A DNA stretch of 64,000 bases from Pseudomonadota bacterium (GCA_023393475.1 JAEWLC010000073.1:39441-103440); one strand, 5' to 3'. Positions 46,901 to 56,221 are shown, numbered from the stretch's first letter. A program made the numbers and translations. The notes: generated by a model not told the origin, from the sequence alone.

Positions 46901-49381
46901 TCAGGCAAATCCGGAGTAAGAAAAGTCGCTGCGCACACTCCACCGGTATCGCGGTGCGGCCTCATCGATCCCATCGAGACCCTTCGGTGGTTTCAATTGG
47001 CGCCGGTCAATGAAGCGCCCTTCCCGGTCTCCATCGCCATCATAGGATTCGCCAAGCACAGCTGCGACCTTCGACCAATCCTCATAAAAATACTCGGCCA
47101 GAAGCGGGATCACTTTGTGCCGCATCACATCATCCACGTCGGCACGGGATACACAGCTCATGAAGTAGGCATGTCCAATCTGATGTTCCCGATCGAAAAG
47201 GTACTCGATCCGCTCATTCATGACGCGAAGCAGCGCCGCCAGGTCGATGCCGTCAATTGGGTCGAGCAATGATGGTCTGGGCATCAGCTCTTGGAACTGG
47301 AATCGGCGCCGCAAAGCGGTGTCCAACAATGCGATGGAGCGATCTGCCGTGTTCATGGTGCCAATTATGTGCAGGTTTGATGGCACACCGAACATATCGC
47401 CCGAGTAGGGCAATCGAACCCGCAAGGCGTTCTGCTGGCCGAGCCTTTTGTCGGGCTCCAACAGGGTGATCAGTTCACCGAACACTTTTGAGATATTGGC
47501 ACGATTGATCTCATCCAGGACCAAAACGAAAGACTCTGGGCCCTTCTGCCCGGTGGTTTGTTGGCTTGCGATGTACCGCTCCAAGGCCGGGATGTTGAGT
47601 TCGGCATCGTTCAGCGCATACACAGACTTCTGGGTGAAGGTGCGGGCATATATCTCGCTGACAGGAACGCCGGCACGATCGGTCCATAGCCACCGCACGG
47701 CCCGACGGTGAGCATACGTTCCCCCGTCACGAGGAGCGAATTGGTACCCTCCGACCACTTCTCCGATGGCCCGGAACAGGGAATTGCCCTTGGACACCAC
47801 AATGATGTCGCCGTTCTTCATCGAGTTCCGAAATATGAATGGCATCTGGACACGACCGCTTGAAGCGTTAGGCTCACCGCCGCCCATTTTGCCAGACTGC
47901 CGAACTGCATCAATGATCGCCTCGCGGTTCGAAAAGCGGTCGTCGCTCCAGTCGATGTCCTCAAATCCGAGCAGGGTGTAGCCACCGTCAACCGCTTCCT
48001 CGAACAAGTGCGCATCTTCGGGGTTCGCGGCCTCACCGATCGACATCTTGAAGATCTGGCGCCCCACCAGCTTGAACTCGATCTCACCCGATCCCGTGCT
48101 GGTTTCCGCCCTCCGGGCGATCCGTCGGAAAACACCCTGCACGGGCTTGAGCTCGAAACCTGCGGCCCCCTCCTCACTTGTCTGCGTGGGCCGAAGTCCC
48201 TCGACGAAATCCTCGTAGGAAACGGATTGATGGAAGGTGACGAACTCAATGCGTCCGGCCTCGAGCAGCCTTCGATACGCCGCCATGACGCCAGCTCGAT
48301 CCTCCGGAACTGCTTCTCCGCACAAGCGCACAGCCTCCTCGGCCGTTGAATGCGTTTTTCCTGTTCCTGGGGGACCGTACAGGATCATATTGGTCGGAAG
48401 AGGCACGACCGATGAGACATCATCAGGCTGGTCAGTGGGCAATGAACGCGTCTCCTCCTCGAGGTTTCCGACGTTTCCCTTGGGAGGGACGCCAATCTCC
48501 GCGGCGATGGTAGGGTCAAGCTCATACCGGACCAGCCGTTGCTTACCGTAGGCGAGGTAATTCACCTGGCCGCCGCTCGTGGATTGCACTCTTGCCGGCA
48601 GGTGATCGACGAGCATGCCCCGGGCGACCTCGGCCAAGGTGTCTACCTCGAGGGCTTCATCCGCCAGATTGCTGGCACCGGCTGGTTTCAGGCGGTATGC
48701 GGAACGACCGGACTGACGATTGTGGTTCTTCACCGGCTTGAAGGATCCACCAACACTATCGAAGAGCACGAACGGGCGACCGTCGAGTGGTCCGGGATCT
48801 GCCCCGTCAAGACGAAACCTAAACAATGTGGCTGAGCTCTGATCGGCGCCATCTTGCTCCGGCGCGCCCACGTCCGCCATAGCCAGGAACTTTGGGCCTT
48901 GGAGTGCTTGGCAAATATTCGGCCAAGCCTGATTGAGATCCAGCGCTTCGTTGACGTCCCGAACCAGAACGCTCACCTCGCTCTGATCGGCCTGTCGAGC
49001 CGGCTCAATGTAGTGTTCCAGCACGTATTGGCGGATCTTGTCGGCATCCCGATCTCCCGCGGGTTCGCCACTCAGGAACTGGCCATACTGACCAAGCCAG
49101 GAGCGCCAATTTGCCAATCGGTTAATCGGGTTTTCCGACTGCGGCATCAGCACGCGGTAGTCGGTGCCGCCACGCTGGAAATCCTCCCGCATGTCCTTGA
49201 TCCGGTCGCGTAGCTGGCTGAAGCGATCGGCGTTCCAGGCAGCCTCTAGGTCGGAATGAGCAGACCCCAGCTCTGGCAATTTGGCTTCGATCGTTCTTAC
49301 GGCATAGACCCTGGTGTTTCGTGCCGCTTCTGCCTCAGCCCCTCGGGCCAGCAGCCATGCCTTGAACGCTTCTTCCTGCAT
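46901..49381 (-). CDS. mcrB: McrB GTPase with EVE-like insertion
   Basis: The AAA+ GTPase motor of McrBC, 826 residues. The N-terminal 320 residues are a target-binding part of unknown type. The AAA+ module has Walker A GPPGTGKT (near 335), Walker B FVLVLDEINRANIS, and the McrB signature IGTMNTADRS. Between Walker A and B is an extra block (about 520-600) with GDIIVVSKG, AIGEVVGGYQF and HRRAVRWLWTD, which looks like an EVE/PUA-type domain. EVE-fused McrB proteins are known, and EVE domains bind modified bases, so it may read a modified cytosine. Confidence 0.9.
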   Translation of the reverse strand: MQEEAFKAWLLARGAEAEAARNTRVYAVRTIEAKLPELGSAHSDLEAAWNADRFSQLRDRIKDMREDFQRGGTDYRVLMPQSENPINRLANWRSWLGQYGQFLSGEPAGDRDADKIRQYVLEHYIEPARQADQSEVSVLVRDVNEALDLNQAWPNICQALQGPKFLAMADVGAPEQDGADQSSATLFRFRLDGADPGPLDGRPFVLFDSVGGSFKPVKNHNRQSGRSAYRLKPAGASNLADEALEVDTLAEVARGMLVDHLPARVQSTSGGQVNYLAYGKQRLVRYELDPTIAAEIGVPPKGNVGNLEEETRSLPTDQPDDVSSVVPLPTNMILYGPPGTGKTHSTAEEAVRLCGEAVPEDRAGVMAAYRRLLEAGRIEFVTFHQSVSYEDFVEGLRPTQTSEEGAAGFELKPVQGVFRRIARRAETSTGSGEIEFKLVGRQIFKMSIGEAANPEDAHLFEEAVDGGYTLLGFEDIDWSDDRFSNREAIIDAVRQSGKMGGGEPNASSGRVQMPFIFRNSMKNGDIIVVSKGNSLFRAIGEVVGGYQFAPRDGGTYAHRRAVRWLWTDRAGVPVSEIYARTFTQKSVYALNDAELNIPALERYIASQQTTGQKGPESFVLVLDEINRANISKVFGELITLLEPDKRLGQQNALRVRLPYSGDMFGVPSNLHIIGTMNTADRSIALLDTALRRRFQFQELMPRPSLLDPIDGIDLAALLRVMNERIEYLFDREHQIGHAYFMSCVSRADVDDVMRHKVIPLLAEYFYEDWSKVAAVLGESYDGDGDREGRFIDRRQLKPPKGLDGIDEAAPRYRWSVRSDFSYSGFA

Positions 49382-49557
49382 TTGTCCCCCATACCGTCAC
49401 GAGTCGCCCTTGCCCAAAGTATCACCTAGCACCCGGAGCTCGTGTGCTTGCAGTCAGGGCTTCGGCTACACGCTAGAAGTCGCTCCGAACTTTGAGCGGC
49501 TCAGACAAACTCTTTGAAATGACTGCCCGCGACGCCTTCCGCAAGGAAGCAGCGTCC

Positions 49558-50226
49558 TCAGCCCGCTCTTTGGTGATAGCGCTCAGCCAAATCCAGCACC
49601 ATCTTTCCCAGTTCGTTGCTTTCAGCCTGGGTTGGGGCGCCCTGCTTGTCGTCAAAGGTGTTCATGACAAGGTCCTTAAGGTTGAAAAAGTCGTGCGTGT
49701 AGGTGGCTTTAGGGTCGTTCGAAACGAAGACAAATCCGACTATGCGCTTGCCTCCCTTTGCCACTTCAATCCGCTCCAGATAGTTTTCCCAACGATCAAA
49801 ATTGGGGTGTATGAACAGGTAATTGGCCCCGTCTTCGAATTTGCCCACATCGAGCGTATCGACAACGAATTGCTCGCTCTGCCCCTTGAACTGCATGTTG
49901 CAGCGTTTGCAGGCGGCGGCGAGGTTCCAAAGCGCGTAGCTGTAGGGCTTGAACTTGGCCTTGCCCTTGGGAAGGATGTGCTCGCGGTCCGTCATGTATG
50001 GGCCGGCACCGTGCAGGTTACCCCGGCAATAGCAGCACTGATCGTGATGACGTTGCAGGTGATAGTTGAGTATTTTGCCCTTTGCGCTCTTCAGCGCCGC
50101 CGCGTCCGCTGGATCAGTTGGCGCGAAGCCCCAAGGGTCATCAGAACCTAGGGCATTGGCAATTGCTTCGGTCTCAGCCTGTTCGAGAGCGAAGTCGGCT
50201 AGTAGTGGCAGGTAAGCGTCAGGCAT
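49558..50226 (-). CDS. HNH nuclease of a Septu-like pair (PtuB-like)
   Basis: A 222-residue HNH endonuclease: CCYCRGNL supplies the first zinc cysteines, TDREHILPKG the HNH His, and NLAAACKRCNMQFKG the Asn and second CxxC. The start at 50226 lies 8 bases inside the end of the ATPase gene. An overlapping ABC-type ATPase plus HNH pair is the layout of Septu (PtuA-PtuB) and of some retron effectors. No reverse transcriptase is nearby, so Septu-like is preferred. Confidence 0.8.
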   Translation of the reverse strand: MPDAYLPLLADFALEQAETEAIANALGSDDPWGFAPTDPADAAALKSAKGKILNYHLQRHHDQCCYCRGNLHGAGPYMTDREHILPKGKAKFKPYSYALWNLAAACKRCNMQFKGQSEQFVVDTLDVGKFEDGANYLFIHPNFDRWENYLERIEVAKGGKRIVGFVFVSNDPKATYTHDFFNLKDLVMNTFDDKQGAPTQAESNELGKMVLDLAERYHQRAG

Positions 50227-51349
50227 TGTCCAGGTCCGGCGATCGGCGTCCGCCCCCGATCTGACCAATCAGTTCCACCACAGCTTCAAAGAACTCCCGT
50301 TGCTCAGGGTCGAAACTCTCCCTGTTCATGTCCCGTACCACCGACAACGCGGTTTCGCGGCTGACTTGCCCCTGCCCCAGGCGGGTCACGAGGTCCGCAA
50401 GCTGTTCACTGACGAAGTGATTTGCAGGCGTGACGACGTCGAATGCCCGCCAAAGAACCTCTTCGATGCTCGTCGGGGTCGTGTCCACGAGAGGGAGCCG
50501 GTGTGGTTGGCCCGCTACCATCTGATACACACCGACAATATCCTCGGACCATGCCAAGGCGCCTGTGACGATCAAAGGCGCATGCGTCGCAATGACGACG
50601 TGAGGCTGCCGATAATATGTAGAGGTCATCACCCGTTCGACATATTCGCGCTGCCAGTTGGGATGCAGGCTGTTTTCGGGTTCGTCGATGAGAAAGGTGA
50701 GGGGGTCGCCGTCTGCCGTACTGAGGAACACGAGAGACGATATCAGCGACAATTGCCCGGAGCTTGCATCATGGAGTTCCATGACAACGCCGGAAACGTT
50801 CTCTAGGTGAACCTGAATCGGCTCGGCAAGATAGCCTTGTCGCCTGAGCCATCGCTCATTTCGAAGTACGGCCGAAAAATCCCGCCCCAGCGAGAAGGAC
50901 AACGTCGACTCCAACTGGTCTATCCAGATAACCTGTTGGGGGTCGTGAGAAGCCAAATACGCTATGGCGGCTTCTTGATCAGGGCCGACAGGGTCTTCCC
51001 CTTTGAGTCTGCGAGGTAGCACGCCAGGAGTGGAGAAACCAAACCGCGGACGATAACCGCAGTATTCAAGCACAGCACCTGCTTCGTAGAATCTGGCGCT
51101 GGGCTCGCCTAAGGCTCGCGCAATGCATTGCTTGACAATGGCCCGGGGGGAGCTGAAGGCCGAAATCCTACGCAGATTCTGGACCCCGGCGAACCTGTCG
51201 CGGGCGGTATTCGAAACCACAGACAAGCCTCTATGATGCAACTCCTGTGCAAGCTTTTTCAGGTAGTTGCTTTTGCCTGACCCATTCGGGCCAACCAAGA
51301 TGGCAACTCCCTCCTTTCCCGGCTCCAGACCAAGCAGATCGAGATGCAT
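50219..51349 (-). CDS. ABC/SMC-type ATPase of a Septu-like pair (PtuA-like)
   Basis: A 376-residue ATPase with Walker A VGPNGSGKSN at the N-terminus, a signature-like SSGQLSLIS, Walker B FLIDEPENSLHP, and the switch His in VIATHAPLI. This motif set is that of OLD/RecF/PtuA-type ABC ATPases. It overlaps and precedes the HNH gene. In Septu the ATPase filament licenses the HNH nuclease when phage is sensed. Confidence 0.8.
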   Translation of the reverse strand: MHLDLLGLEPGKEGVAILVGPNGSGKSNYLKKLAQELHHRGLSVVSNTARDRFAGVQNLRRISAFSSPRAIVKQCIARALGEPSARFYEAGAVLEYCGYRPRFGFSTPGVLPRRLKGEDPVGPDQEAAIAYLASHDPQQVIWIDQLESTLSFSLGRDFSAVLRNERWLRRQGYLAEPIQVHLENVSGVVMELHDASSGQLSLISSLVFLSTADGDPLTFLIDEPENSLHPNWQREYVERVMTSTYYRQPHVVIATHAPLIVTGALAWSEDIVGVYQMVAGQPHRLPLVDTTPTSIEEVLWRAFDVVTPANHFVSEQLADLVTRLGQGQVSRETALSVVRDMNRESFDPEQREFFEAVVELIGQIGGGRRSPDLDNA

Positions 51350-51487
51350 CTCGCGGTTCCCTCGTCTCGAAGAGCTAGCTATTCAGGCAGCCGGCGAGAG
51401 CGCAAGGCGCAACAGCGGTAAACGTCGGTGGCGTACAGGATTCCTTCTGCCCAGCAGGGAATGCCGTGAATTCCGATGCACGGTCGC

Positions 51488-51721
51488 TCACCCCTTTCGC
51501 GCCAGCATCACCCCCGTGCCAGCATCCGTCTCGATGAACACCGCTCCGGCGTCCTCTAGAACGGCCTGAATCCGTTCCAACGTCGACGGGTGAGGGGAAG
51601 TCTCCCCTATCTCGAACGTCGCCAGGGTAGAGCGGCCAATCCCTGCGGCTTTGGCAAGGTCGGCTTGGTGCATCGACAGCATGGCCCTTGCGCCCCGCAC
51701 TTGGGCGGCAGTTATCGACAT
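51488..51721 (-). CDS. Small XRE-family HTH regulator
   Basis: A 77-residue Cro/C1-type regulator: VRGARAMLSMHQADLAKA and the recognition helix GIGRSTLATFEIGE, with a short beta tail. Gap to the ATPase upstream on the same strand is 138 bp. A perfect 17-bp palindrome lies 53 bp before its start. It may control itself, the nearby defence genes or the divergent three-gene block. Confidence 0.88.
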   Translation of the reverse strand: MSITAAQVRGARAMLSMHQADLAKAAGIGRSTLATFEIGETSPHPSTLERIQAVLEDAGAVFIETDAGTGVMLARKG

Positions 51722-51773
51722 CGGCGTACCTCACAGAATCAATTCAATCAACATTAACCATCTCTAGCACAAC

Positions 51774-51790
51774 TCATACACGGTGTATGA
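51774..51790. promoter_or_regulatory. Perfect 17-bp palindrome, likely operator of the XRE regulator
   Basis: TCATACACGGTGTATGA has 8-bp arms around a central G. It lies in the divergent gap between the XRE gene (start 51721, minus strand) and the gene at 51983 (plus strand), in a locally AT-rich stretch. Position and symmetry fit an autoregulatory operator; binding is not shown. Confidence 0.6.
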
Positions 51791-51982
51791 TTTTGACTTG
51801 AAGGATTGGTCAGGCCGGACTATCTCGTCGGTCATGGATGCAAACACGCATCCTTTTCACGACACCGGCAACGGTGCTCGTCCCCCGCGCAGCGACGGTC
51901 ACGTCTGCACCAGCGCGTCGGCATAGTCATCGCAATCCCTCAATCCCACCCGGAACCACGGTTTCCGGGCACAGGAGAAGTC

Positions 51983-52633
51983 ATGTCTGTCGCCACAGCG
52001 CCCCGCCTCGCCCATGTCAACCACGCTCCGATCCCGGCTCGCTCTCCCAAGGATTTCCGCCGCACCCGGCACATCAAGCGCAACGTCCGCCTGCACCAGC
52101 AGGTCCGTGACCTGATCACGGCCAACCCGGACTGCCGCTACATTGGCGGCAATTACGCGGTGGAGCACATTGCCACCCGCCTCGGCTTCGAGCCGCATGA
52201 CCTGGCAATTGCCGATGTGAAGATCGGTCGCCGCATCGTCACCCTGATCGTTGTTCCGCACCGCATTTGGGACCGTGCCTTCCCCTCGGCCAAGGCAATC
52301 GACCTGCGCTTTCAGGCTCGCGAGGCGGGGCATGCAGCCATCCTGGTTCCGCAGGCCGTGGTGGAGCGTGAACCCCGGCTGGGCAATTCGCAACTGCTTG
52401 CCCGCACCGTCGCCATCAAGGTCGATGCGACCTCGCGCATGGCGGTGCTCGCCCACCTTATCCAGAACGGGTCCAGCTGCCTTTCGGAGTTGGCTGGCTT
52501 GGTGACGCACACGGATCCGTTCGGGGCCGTGCTCCATCTCGTCACCACGGGTGCCATTGCCCTGAACATCGACCAGTGCATCACGCCATACACCATGGTC
52601 GACATCCCCTCCCCGGCCTCGCGCGCCAACTGA
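51983..52633 (+). CDS. Unrecognised 216-residue protein, TnsA-like winged-helix C-terminus
   Basis: No firm family. The central part (ADVKIGRRIVTLIVVPHRIW) looks like a restriction-fold beta-sheet without an obvious active site. The C-terminal part (LSELAGLVTHTDPF, then TGAIALNIDQ and ITPYT) follows the same pattern as the end of the TnsA-like protein at 55488 (IEELCRPFAPRGF, AGELRQVAP, IEPET), suggesting a shared winged helix. AGGAGA lies 6 bases before the ATG. It leads a block with the next two genes. Confidence 0.65.
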   Translation: MSVATAPRLAHVNHAPIPARSPKDFRRTRHIKRNVRLHQQVRDLITANPDCRYIGGNYAVEHIATRLGFEPHDLAIADVKIGRRIVTLIVVPHRIWDRAFPSAKAIDLRFQAREAGHAAILVPQAVVEREPRLGNSQLLARTVAIKVDATSRMAVLAHLIQNGSSCLSELAGLVTHTDPFGAVLHLVTTGAIALNIDQCITPYTMVDIPSPASRAN

Positions 52634-52643
52634 GGGCCAATCC

Positions 52644-52961
52644 ATGAGCATCAACTTCCTCGGTGACGGCGACCCTGCCGTCACCGTCGCCAAACTGCGC
52701 GCCCTCGCCGACGATCTTGAGCGGATGACGGTGTTCCGTCCGGCATCCGAGCTTGACGACGCTCCCCAGCTCCATGGCTGGGCCCCTTGCTTGAGTTCCC
52801 GTCCGGCCCTCATCGGCTGGGTGTCGGATCATCCCCTCCTCGGATCGCGTCAGGTCATGACCTCCGAGATCTTTGCCATCGATCGTCGTGCTGGCTGGGT
52901 CCGCACGGCATCTCGCTTCTACACGCTCGGCGCCGCTGCAGCCGCTAGGGAGTTCAACTGA
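52644..52961 (+). CDS. Small hypothetical protein, possibly DUF6634
   Basis: A 105-residue protein with LRALADDLERM near the start and TASRFYTLG near the end. This combination recalls a small alphaproteobacterial family (I think DUF6634, from memory). No catalytic motif. It lies 10 bp after the preceding gene, and its stop overlaps the start of the AAA+/M41 gene by one base, so the three are probably one operon. Confidence 0.6.
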   Translation: MSINFLGDGDPAVTVAKLRALADDLERMTVFRPASELDDAPQLHGWAPCLSSRPALIGWVSDHPLLGSRQVMTSEIFAIDRRAGWVRTASRFYTLGAAAAAREFN

Positions 52962-54970
52962 TGACTGACCGTACCGACGACAACAGCCGCATCCTCACCT
53001 ACCTGGACGCCGAGTTCGAGGCCGACACCCATGGCGGTGCGTCGCCCCGCTTTGGTCGCAAGAAGAAGGCGCCCGAGGTCATCTTGCCGAGCGCCAAGGA
53101 GGTCCTGGTGGAACTCGCCCTGGGTCGCGTGGTGAGCGAGGAAACGCACCAGAAGATTTCCACTGGTGCCATCCGCATGGTTGTCGCCAACGTACCGGAT
53201 GCCGGCTGGGCCAACCCGATCGCCGACGCCCTGAGCGACATCACCGACGAGCCGGTGCACACCATCGTTCGTGACAAGATTCCGCAGTCCCGCGATCTGG
53301 CAGACCATCGCCTGCCCGAGTGGGCGCACGCCGGCGAGCATATTGTTGGTGTTGCGCCCGAAGCGGATCGCGCTCTACCGCCCTTGTTGCTCTCCACTGC
53401 CGAACTGCACATCGACGTGGCCCCTCCCAACGCCGAGATGGTGGCTGAAGTGATCCGGCAGTGCCAGAAGGGCAAAGTCCCTGCTGAGGTGCTCGAGCTG
53501 CAGCCGCAGGTGCTGAGTTTCGATGAGCTGTGTTCGTTGATCCCTAAGGGCGGCAAGGCATCCGAGACGGTCGCCCGTCTCAAGGCCACCATCGAGCGCA
53601 AGCTCAATGGTGCAGGCCGCAAGCGGAAATCTCTCCCTCGGCTCGAGGATGCGATCGAGTACGGCGCCGCCCGCGACTGGGCTCTGGCGCTGCGCGACGA
53701 CATCGCTGACTACCGCCGGGGACTCATCGGCTGGGAGGAAGTCGACCGCGGCGCGGTGTTCTATGGCCCGCCCGGTACGGGCAAGACCCTGCTGGCCCAG
53801 ATGCTCGGCGAGGCTGTCGGCATTCCCACGGTAATCAGTTCGATGGCCGAACTCTTCGCGAACTCATCGGGATACCTGGATGGCGTCATCAAGGCGATGC
53901 GCAAGGTCTTCGATGAGGCCAAGGCGAAAAAACCCTCGATCCTCTTCCTCGACGAGATCAACGCGATTCCGAACATCGACAAACTGGATGCTCGCGGTCG
54001 CGACTGGTGGAGCCCGGTTGTTCTGGACTTCTACACCTTGTTGGACGGTGCCATGTCGGGTCGCGACGGGGTCATCGTTATCGGCGCCACCAACAGGATC
54101 GAGGACATTCATCCCGCTATCCTGCGGCCCGGCCGCCTGGAGCGCGCCATCTTCGTCGGTCCGCCCGATCAGGACGGCATCGAGCGGATCATGCGACATC
54201 ACCTTGGTGACGACCTGGTCAACGAAGACCTGAGCATGTTGACGGCACTGAATGCCGCCCACCGCGCGACGGGCGCGGTGATCGAAGAGCAAGTCCGCGC
54301 CGCCCGTCGCACGGCTCGGCGGGGCAAGCGGCCGCTGACCCTCGAAGACGTCAAGAAGCAGATCGCACACGACGACAACCGACCGCCGCACGTGTTGCAC
54401 CGCTCCGCCCTCCATGAGGCAGGCCACGCCGTTGCTGGCCTCATCCTCGGAACAGGTACGCTGAAGTCGGTATCACTCCACCCGTCCGGAACGGCCGGCG
54501 GCTTGACGCACTTCGAGGACAGCACCGGCGGGCTGGTCACGCGCGGTGGCTTCGAACGCATGGTCATGCGCCTCCTGGCCGGGCGTGCAGCCGAAGAACT
54601 CATCCTGGGTGAAGTCAGCCAGGGCGCCGGCGGCTCCCCGGACTCCGACCTCGGCCTGGCAACGAGCATTGCCACGGCAATGCACGCATCTGTCGGCTTG
54701 GGAGACTCCCTGCTCTATCGTGCGGCACCGTCAGAAGCGCCGAGACTGTTGGAAGACCAGCAGTTCCGTCAGGAGGTGCACGTCACCCTCCAGGACCTCT
54801 ATGCCCGAACGCTGGAGTTCCTTGGTGATCACGAGGCGGAGTTGCGCTCCGTATCGGAGGCGCTGCTCAAACATCGCTTCCTCAGCGGCGATCAGGTGAA
54901 GGCCGCAACGTCCGGCAAGAACGAATCGGAGGAGGCAGATTCGTCGCCGGGATTCGCAAAAACCGGGTGA
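52961..54970 (+). CDS. Soluble FtsH-like AAA+ ATPase with M41 peptidase domain
   Basis: A 669-residue protein. After about 260 residues of unrecognised sequence comes an AAA+ module with FYGPPGTGKTLLAQM (near 268), SILFLDEINAIPN, GATNRIEDIHPAI and the arginine-finger region LRPGRLERAI. An M41 zinc peptidase follows with HEAGHAVAGL (near 485). It differs from chromosomal FtsH: no transmembrane helices and a different N-terminus. It is likely an ATP-dependent protease for specific mobile-element proteins (inference). It sits between the XRE regulator and the transposition genes. Confidence 0.85.
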   Translation: MTDRTDDNSRILTYLDAEFEADTHGGASPRFGRKKKAPEVILPSAKEVLVELALGRVVSEETHQKISTGAIRMVVANVPDAGWANPIADALSDITDEPVHTIVRDKIPQSRDLADHRLPEWAHAGEHIVGVAPEADRALPPLLLSTAELHIDVAPPNAEMVAEVIRQCQKGKVPAEVLELQPQVLSFDELCSLIPKGGKASETVARLKATIERKLNGAGRKRKSLPRLEDAIEYGAARDWALALRDDIADYRRGLIGWEEVDRGAVFYGPPGTGKTLLAQMLGEAVGIPTVISSMAELFANSSGYLDGVIKAMRKVFDEAKAKKPSILFLDEINAIPNIDKLDARGRDWWSPVVLDFYTLLDGAMSGRDGVIVIGATNRIEDIHPAILRPGRLERAIFVGPPDQDGIERIMRHHLGDDLVNEDLSMLTALNAAHRATGAVIEEQVRAARRTARRGKRPLTLEDVKKQIAHDDNRPPHVLHRSALHEAGHAVAGLILGTGTLKSVSLHPSGTAGGLTHFEDSTGGLVTRGGFERMVMRLLAGRAAEELILGEVSQGAGGSPDSDLGLATSIATAMHASVGLGDSLLYRAAPSEAPRLLEDQQFRQEVHVTLQDLYARTLEFLGDHEAELRSVSEALLKHRFLSGDQVKAATSGKNESEEADSSPGFAKTG

Positions 54971-55487
54971 CGGGTGCGACCCAAGCAACCGAGCGGGCCC
55001 TTTTGAGGCGAGATTCTGCGTTGCATTTCTGCAACACGACTGTCGATAGGACCTCGCTTGATTCGGTCAAAATCCGCAGGAAATCGTTGCTGGAATTGGA
55101 CTTTTAATCCGGTACCGCAACATCGAACGCCGCCATGGATTCCGGTACCTCGTCTGCAATTTGGCTCATCCGTGGTCCGTGGCAAAAATCGGGAGATGTG
55201 GGAGGGTTGCCCAACGGCCATCCTGCTGTCGCCTCGGAAAAAATCTGCACGGGGGCTCTTCCCAAGCAAAAGTTTCTGAGTCGAATCAGCATTGTCGACC
55301 GCGAAAGCTGCTGACGAAAACGCCCAGGTCTTTTGCCGGACCTGGGCGTAATCTCAAAACCGGTCGTCGCTATCCCTGGCAGGTGCACGACGACCCAACA
55401 CAACGCGAACGTCATGTTCGCTCAGCTTACGGGGCGACCCTTGATGGGTCAAGTCGTCAGCCTGGGCTGCATGACGAAAGGTAGGTC
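54971..55487 (+). other. 517-bp gene-free region with a strong hairpin
   Basis: Between the AAA+/M41 gene and the TnsA-like gene. CGCCCAGGTC (55321-55330) pairs perfectly with GACCTGGGCG (55339-55348) around an 8-base loop. On the minus strand the stem is followed by TTTTCGTC, on the plus strand by TAATCTC, so it resembles a minus-strand terminator although no minus-strand gene is recognised to its right. A smaller CGAAC-N5-GTTCG repeat lies near 55409-55423. No coding sequence supported; a non-coding RNA or regulatory leader is possible. Confidence 0.4.
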
Positions 55488-56219
55488 ATGCTTCATCGTC
55501 TCCAGAGGTCCCTCCGTCCTCATGCCCCTTGGGTGCCGCCGGTCCGCGGTATCTCGTCCATCTCCGTCACGCTGCCGCCGCGTGTCCACGGCTCTCGCCG
55601 TGTCTCCATGGCCACGAAGGGGCACAACTCAAGCATCGTAGTCGACCCCAACGACATGGCCGCCAAGGAGCTTGAGTCCGGCATCGAGCATAAGGCGTTC
55701 CTCCTTCTTGGCGCAGACCCGAAGGTCGCGAGCATCGAGTGCCAGGCTCCTCCGGTTGAGTACGTGGATGCCGACGGCGTCATCCACGAGCACACCTTTG
55801 ACTTCCTGGTGCGCTACCATGACGGCCTGCGCGACGCCGTCATGGTCAAGAAGGCCGACAAGGTGCGACGCGCGCACCTGGAGGACCTCGCGGCATTGCT
55901 CGCGGACCAGTTGCCGGAGACCTTTGCCGACTCGGTCCTTCTCATCACCGATGAAGACCTGCCGGAATGGCTTGTGGCCAACTGTCGCCTGTTGCGCTCG
56001 GCACGCCTCGACAAGCCGAGCGCATTGGATGCTGAAATCGCCCGTCGCGCCGCGATGCTGTTTGAACCGGTCTCTATTGAGGAACTCTGTCGTCCGTTCG
56101 CACCGCGGGGTTTCCGCTCGGTCGCGCGCCTGCTGTTTGCTGGCGAACTGCGCCAGGTTGCTCCTGGCCTGATCGAACCCGAAACGCTCGTCATTGCAGC
56201 AGCCCACCAGAGCAATTGA
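55488..56219 (+). CDS. TnsA-like transposon endonuclease
   Basis: A restriction-fold nuclease that in Tn7-like elements cuts the 5' ends of the transposon. The 243-residue protein has candidate active-site residues Glu67 (GIEHKA), Asp105 (HTFDFLV) and Lys121 (AVMVKK). The position of the usual Gln two before Lys is Met119. A C-terminal winged helix follows. The start at 55488 has AAGG 6 bases upstream; ATG 55608 (MATKGHNSS) is an alternative without a clear ribosome site. First gene of the transposition operon. Confidence 0.78.
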   Translation: MLHRLQRSLRPHAPWVPPVRGISSISVTLPPRVHGSRRVSMATKGHNSSIVVDPNDMAAKELESGIEHKAFLLLGADPKVASIECQAPPVEYVDADGVIHEHTFDFLVRYHDGLRDAVMVKKADKVRRAHLEDLAALLADQLPETFADSVLLITDEDLPEWLVANCRLLRSARLDKPSALDAEIARRAAMLFEPVSIEELCRPFAPRGFRSVARLLFAGELRQVAPGLIEPETLVIAAAHQSN

Positions 56220-56221
56220 CG

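Noticed and set aside
49558..51349. Retron with ATPase-HNH effector
   Set aside because: No reverse transcriptase gene or retron non-coding RNA nearby.
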